Assembly (NCBI GenBank): GCA_903847205.1
Contig: CAINDA010000002.1
Span: 1 to 64,000 of the forward strand
Origin: an uncultured Bacteroidota bacterium
Lineage (GTDB): Bacteria > Bacteroidota > Bacteroidia > 2-12-FULL-35-15
DNA length: 64,000 nucleotides
Reading direction: 5' to 3'
Shown: positions 61,760-64,000 of the stretch, in pieces
How positions within the stretch are numbered: position 1 is the stretch's first letter
How the letters are laid out: the number at the start of each line of letters is the position of its first letter
Notes under the pieces: generated by a model
The model's database searches: none
Told to the model about the DNA's origin: nothing
Seen by the model: the letters and a program-made list of their open reading frames with translations, nothing else
Position numbers and translations under genes: made by a program

Positions 61760-63412
61760 ATGAAAATGAAAAATGTCAAAAAATTGACGCCCCAATTTGG
61801 TATTATACTTCTTTCAGCGATAATGATTTCTGCAGTGCAATCATGTATTAAGGATAATTTCGACCTCAACAAACTAACAAAAATTGATTACAGCCCTAAC
61901 CTTGCTGTTCCATTGATTTATTCTTCGCTTACAATAAGCGACCTCCTTAATAAAGGCGGATCGCAGGTTGTATCTGTAGATGCAAATAATTTCTGTTCAA
62001 TAATTTACCGGAGTAATTTATTTTCACTTAAAGCATCAGATGTAATAACGCTCCCTAACCAAACGGTTCCGCCATTTTCAACACCACTTAATACAGGGCC
62101 GAATCCAGCAGGATTTACTTTTACACAGTCCCTTCCCCCGCAGATTGTTGCTTTTAATACTGGTACAAACGGTCCATTAATAGATTCAATAAAGTTTAAA
62201 ACCGGAAGTCTTGATATAACCATTAATTCCGACATTAATGATAATGGAAGCATTGTGATACAAATTCCAAGTGCAAAGAAAAATGGTGTTGCTTTTTCCA
62301 AAACAATTTTATTAACTTATACCGGCACCCTTCCGGTAACAGCTGTTACTACGGTTGATCTTGCTGGCTATACTTTTGATATGACAGTCGGGGGAACAGC
62401 TTCAAATCAATTCACAGTAAATTCTACCATCACCCTTACAGGCTCCGGCACACCTATTACGCCTACGGATAATATATCAGTTTCACAGTCTTTAAATAGT
62501 ATAAGTTTTGCGAAAATTTACGGCGATATCGGTCAGCAGTCTTTAACACCGGCAGGGACAGACTCTGTACAGCTTTCTATTTTTAAAAGTGCTTTAGGAA
62601 CAGGATCCTTTACATTGGTTGATCCGAGAATAAAATTGATTATCTCCAACTCATACGGCGTACCAATTAATGCAGGCGTTAATCCTTTTTACGGATACAC
62701 GCCGGGACAGCCAGATATTCCGGTTACCTATACCGGTGTTCCTAATTATGTAGCGCAACTCCCAATCCACAGCCCTGGATTTAATCAGATAGGCCAGGTT
62801 CTAACAGATTCTTTTACATTAAATAATACCAACAGCAACATTGCGACTATTGTTAATCATACTCCGAAATACTTAATATATAAAATAAATTCACAGACAA
62901 ACCCGACTCCGGCTAACCATCAAAATTTTGTTTTAGACACCAGCCGTTTTAGAGTTGATATGGAAGTTAATCTGCCATTATACGGAACTGCTCAAAATTT
63001 CACGCTTCAGGATACGCTTCCATTTACAATGCAGCAGACGCTTACGAATGATGTAGAATCTATTTTATTCAGAACCTATAATTCAAACGGTTTTCCTTTT
63101 GATGTTAATCTGCAGGTTTATTTTACCGATAGTGTTTACACTAAACTTGATTCATTGGTAACTCCAGCGCAGTCAATTTTAAAATCCGGTGTTGTTACCT
63201 CAGGTATAGTAACCTCGCCTACTGCAACAAATTATGATGCTGTTGTTGTAAAATCGCGGCTGGCACATTTGAAAAACACCAAGCACATATTGATAAAGGC
63301 TGTTGCCAATACTACAAGCACTGGCGGCGTTTATCAGAATGTGAAAATATATACTTACTATAAAATAGATTTCAAGCTCGGCCTGCAGATACAAGTCAAG
63401 ACTAAAATATAG
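61760..63412 (+). CDS. Large lipoprotein of unknown function
   Basis: 550 aa. Signal with Cys at residue 29 (AVQSCIKDNFDLNKLTK), so a probable lipoprotein; the CIKDxFDL(N)KL string is common at the N-terminus of Bacteroidota outer-membrane lipoproteins. The rest is beta-rich: SLDITINSDINDNGSIVIQIP, TVDLAGYTFDMTV, INSTITLTGSG-like strands and LPFTMQQTL. No domain name can be given. The last part (VVVKSRLAHLKNTKHILIKA) suggests a barrel or sandwich edge. It lies 56 bp upstream of a DUF5723 protein gene, so the two probably form an operon and an outer-membrane complex (inference). An in-frame ATG at 61766 is an alternative start. Confidence 0.82.
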   Translation: MKMKNVKKLTPQFGIILLSAIMISAVQSCIKDNFDLNKLTKIDYSPNLAVPLIYSSLTISDLLNKGGSQVVSVDANNFCSIIYRSNLFSLKASDVITLPNQTVPPFSTPLNTGPNPAGFTFTQSLPPQIVAFNTGTNGPLIDSIKFKTGSLDITINSDINDNGSIVIQIPSAKKNGVAFSKTILLTYTGTLPVTAVTTVDLAGYTFDMTVGGTASNQFTVNSTITLTGSGTPITPTDNISVSQSLNSISFAKIYGDIGQQSLTPAGTDSVQLSIFKSALGTGSFTLVDPRIKLIISNSYGVPINAGVNPFYGYTPGQPDIPVTYTGVPNYVAQLPIHSPGFNQIGQVLTDSFTLNNTNSNIATIVNHTPKYLIYKINSQTNPTPANHQNFVLDTSRFRVDMEVNLPLYGTAQNFTLQDTLPFTMQQTLTNDVESILFRTYNSNGFPFDVNLQVYFTDSVYTKLDSLVTPAQSILKSGVVTSGIVTSPTATNYDAVVVKSRLAHLKNTKHILIKAVANTTSTGGVYQNVKIYTYYKIDFKLGLQIQVKTKI

Positions 63413-63468
63413 AGAAATCCCTCTCTTAAAGTAAGATATAGTGTACAATTAAAACATTAAAATTATCC

Positions 63469-64000
63469 ATGAAAAAAATTATTTACTCTCTATACCTTTC
63501 AGCCGGCTTATTAATCACCTACACTTCAACAGCACAGCAAGATTTAACAATGTATAATATGGATGCGGTTCCGCAGCGGATGTATGTGAACCCTGCATTT
63601 ATTCCATCTGACAGCCGGATAAACATCGGGCTGCCCATTATATCTTCCCACTATTTGAATTTCAGCAACAGCGGTTTTAAATATTCCGATTTAATTAAAC
63701 ATACTGGTGATTCACTTTCGGTTGACTACCCCAACATGCTAAGCAAGCTGGCAAAAAACAATTACCTTACTGCTGCTTTTCATCTCGATCTGCTTTCATT
63801 CGGTTTTAAAATAAAGAAAAACTATTTCAGTTTTAATATCAGCGAAAAAATAGATTTTCAATTCAGCTATCCGAAAGATTTTATGGAGTTGATTTGGAAA
63901 GGAAATGGCAGCCCCGACCTTATCGGCAATCCGGTAAATTTTAATTTTGGTGTAAATTTTACTCATTACCGTGAATACGGGCTGGGCTTTGCAAGGGAAA
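63469..64000 (+). CDS. DUF5723 family outer-membrane protein (C-terminus outside window)
   Basis: The frame is open from the ATG at 63469 to the window end, 177 codons. Signal peptide about 1-24 (ends STAQ), then QDLTMYNMDAVPQRMYVNPAFIP and RINIGLPIISSHYLNFSNSGF, the usual beginning of DUF5723 proteins. Later strands (SFGFKIKKNYFSFNISEKI, NPVNFNFGVNFTHYREYGLG) alternate like an outer-membrane beta-barrel. Function unknown. Cut by the window edge; otherwise intact. Confidence 0.85.
   Translation, partial: MKKIIYSLYLSAGLLITYTSTAQQDLTMYNMDAVPQRMYVNPAFIPSDSRINIGLPIISSHYLNFSNSGFKYSDLIKHTGDSLSVDYPNMLSKLAKNNYLTAAFHLDLLSFGFKIKKNYFSFNISEKIDFQFSYPKDFMELIWKGNGSPDLIGNPVNFNFGVNFTHYREYGLGFARE

Overview
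The window is AT-rich DNA from a free-living or environmental member of the Bacteroidota. The evidence is: type IX secretion (T9SS) C-terminal sorting domains of both kinds (gliding-motility-associated type B, and type A), SprB and PKD repeats, DUF4270 and DUF5723 proteins, the Bacteroidota promoter -7 element TAnnTTTG in front of several genes, and almost no Shine-Dalgarno sequences. A homogentisate 1,2-dioxygenase implies aerobic life. The genus cannot be fixed from the sequence.

Layout. (1) 1-19984, minus strand: five consecutive genes for very large secreted PKD-repeat proteins; the first is cut by the window edge. The four complete ones end in a T9SS type B sorting domain. They share one ordered seven-PKD stalk but carry different N-terminal heads: an IgGFc-binding-type head, a DUF7948-like head plus propeller-like segment (three copies), and a lectin-like head with a thrombospondin-3-like calcium motif. 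Two neighbours share about 2 kb of colinear coding sequence with no net indel. (2) 20243-26403: small membrane and TPR proteins, a VF530-type DNA-binding protein, a soluble HisKA_2 kinase paired with a SpoIIAA/STAS-like protein, a DEAD-box helicase and an L,D-transpeptidase lipoprotein. (3) 26509-34028: polA, a type A T9SS protein, hmgA, tatD, an Imm5-like protein and an orphan 116-aa gene. (4) 34277-41602, minus strand: an ABC importer operon of NitT/TauT type whose binding protein is fused to a peptidoglycan-binding OmpA domain, with a single-span protein, a small lipoprotein and a T9SS protein, preceded by a separately terminated pair of coiled-coil genes. This is the best candidate in the window for an uncharacterised system. 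(5) 41704-48641: LD-carboxypeptidase, M20 peptidase, metG, an S9 peptidase and tRNA-Arg(CCT). (6) 48990-53128: a five-PAS histidine kinase overlapping its NarL-type regulator, then an orphan LytTR regulator with a poly-C tract at its start. (7) 53264-58535: glmS, DUF4270 lipoprotein, a GT5-only glycogen-synthase-like protein and divergent panC. (8) 58850-64000: a large membrane-anchored DUF3352-like protein, a large lipoprotein and the start of a DUF5723 outer-membrane protein.

The main themes are the cell surface (T9SS adhesins, lipoproteins, peptidoglycan enzymes and an envelope-spanning importer) and standard housekeeping genes. No transposase, CRISPR array, phage gene or rRNA was seen. 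Several short dispersed palindromic repeats lie between genes.
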